Shown here: positions 63,910-64,000 of the stretch, in pieces
Layout: each line of letters begins with the position of its first letter
Position numbering within the stretch: position 1 is the stretch's first letter
Assembly (NCBI GenBank): GCA_009993635.1
Contig: JAACTC010000005.1
Location: forward strand, 372,001 to 436,000
DNA: 64,000 nt
Reading direction: 5' to 3'
Source: Erythrobacter sp.
Lineage (GTDB): Bacteria; Pseudomonadota; Alphaproteobacteria; Sphingomonadales; Sphingomonadaceae
Notes under the pieces: model-generated
The model's database searches: none
What the model was told of the DNA's origin: nothing
The model's input: only the letters and a program-made list of their open reading frames with translations
Program-made: the position numbers and the translations under genes

Positions 63910-64000
63910 GTGAGCGGCCTCACGCATCTCGATGAATCGGGCTCGGCCCGGATGGTCGATGTCGGTCACAAGCCCGAAACCGTCCGCTCCGCCACCGCGA
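63910..64000 (+). CDS. moaC: Cyclic pyranopterin monophosphate synthase MoaC, N-terminus (cut by window end)
   Basis: Second step of molybdenum cofactor synthesis. Only the first 30 residues are present, translated from a GTG at 63910: SGLTHLDESGSARMVDVGHK then PETVRSATA. The THxDxxGxAxMVDVGxKxxTxRxAxA pattern is the highly conserved start of MoaC. AGGAA lies about 9 nt upstream. The order trpC-moaC is common in alphaproteobacteria. Confidence 0.93.
   Translation, partial: MSGLTHLDESGSARMVDVGHKPETVRSATA

Noticed and set aside
63794..63913. A 39-codon frame inside dispersed element copy 2 whose stop overlaps the moaC GTG
   Set aside because: It looks like a coupled leader peptide, but the corresponding frame in copy 1 is broken by TAG, so coding is not conserved.

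Overview
The window is GC-rich chromosomal DNA from an alphaproteobacterium, most likely an Erythrobacteraceae member (Sphingomonadales). Support: E1-beta of pyruvate dehydrogenase carries its own N-terminal lipoyl domain; Hfq is a tandem two-domain protein; ispD and ispF are fused; the order tpiA, ppiD, trpE ... trpG, trpD, trpC, moaC is kept; and sphingomonad-style 24-bp inverted repeat pairs (core CTTCGACAAGCTCAG) occur three times. Nearly all of it is densely packed housekeeping core. There are no transposases, prophage genes, rRNA genes or CRISPR arrays.

Layout. 0-10 kb: end of proS, a DUF805 membrane protein, RNase R, a redoxin, a universal stress protein, pyruvate dehydrogenase E2, an SH3-like lipoprotein, a hotdog thioesterase, dihydrolipoamide dehydrogenase, small hypothetical genes and tRNA-Ser(UGA). 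10-19.4 kb: a tight operon-like run, mltB-like, rlpA-like, dacC, tmk, holB, metG, tatD, a PhnP-like hydrolase and a 55-aa membrane protein, then mazG. 19.4-26.3 kb, minus strand: dusB, ntrY, ntrX, tandem hfq, hflX, with ntrBC absent from the expected place. 26.4-38.6 kb: ispDF, pncC, coq10-like, lipA, a NYN/LOTUS protein, a TPR protein, gyrA, a YhhN protein, trmFO, an EF-hand protein and a truncated prenyl-synthase-like protein. 38.7-41.9 kb: three Tad-pilus-type genes. 41.9-48.8 kb: pdhB, pdhA, ftsB, hppD, a VOC protein, mscS and DUF1499. 48.9-50 kb: a stand-alone caspase-fold protein beside tRNA-Arg(CCU). 50-55.5 kb: DUF1178, a nitrilase-family hydrolase, grxC, hsp20 with a probable ROSE thermometer, pyrG, secG and tpiA. 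55.8-64 kb: ppiD and the trp genes, with two unrelated genes between trpE and trpG, then the start of moaC.

Functional links: all pyruvate dehydrogenase subunits (pdhA, pdhB, pdhC, lpd) plus lipoyl synthase are here, in three separate loci. Envelope and division functions cluster at 10-13.6 kb (lytic transglycosylase, SPOR protein, D,D-carboxypeptidase), with ftsB at 44.9 kb. RNA metabolism is covered by rnr, hfq, hflX, dusB, trmFO and a NYN/LOTUS protein.

Most unusual observations: (1) hflX has no ordinary start that preserves its N-terminus. An in-frame ATG overlapping the hfq stop is followed ten codons later by TAA and then by an ATT codon where homology begins. (2) A dispersed element of about 132 bp sits upstream of both lpd and moaC and ends exactly 21 nt before each start codon. 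(3) Hfq is a tandem with an asymmetric second domain. (4) A ROSE-like hairpin masks the hsp20 Shine-Dalgarno. (5) A run of four hairpins with GAAA and UUCG loops lies between pyrG and hsp20.
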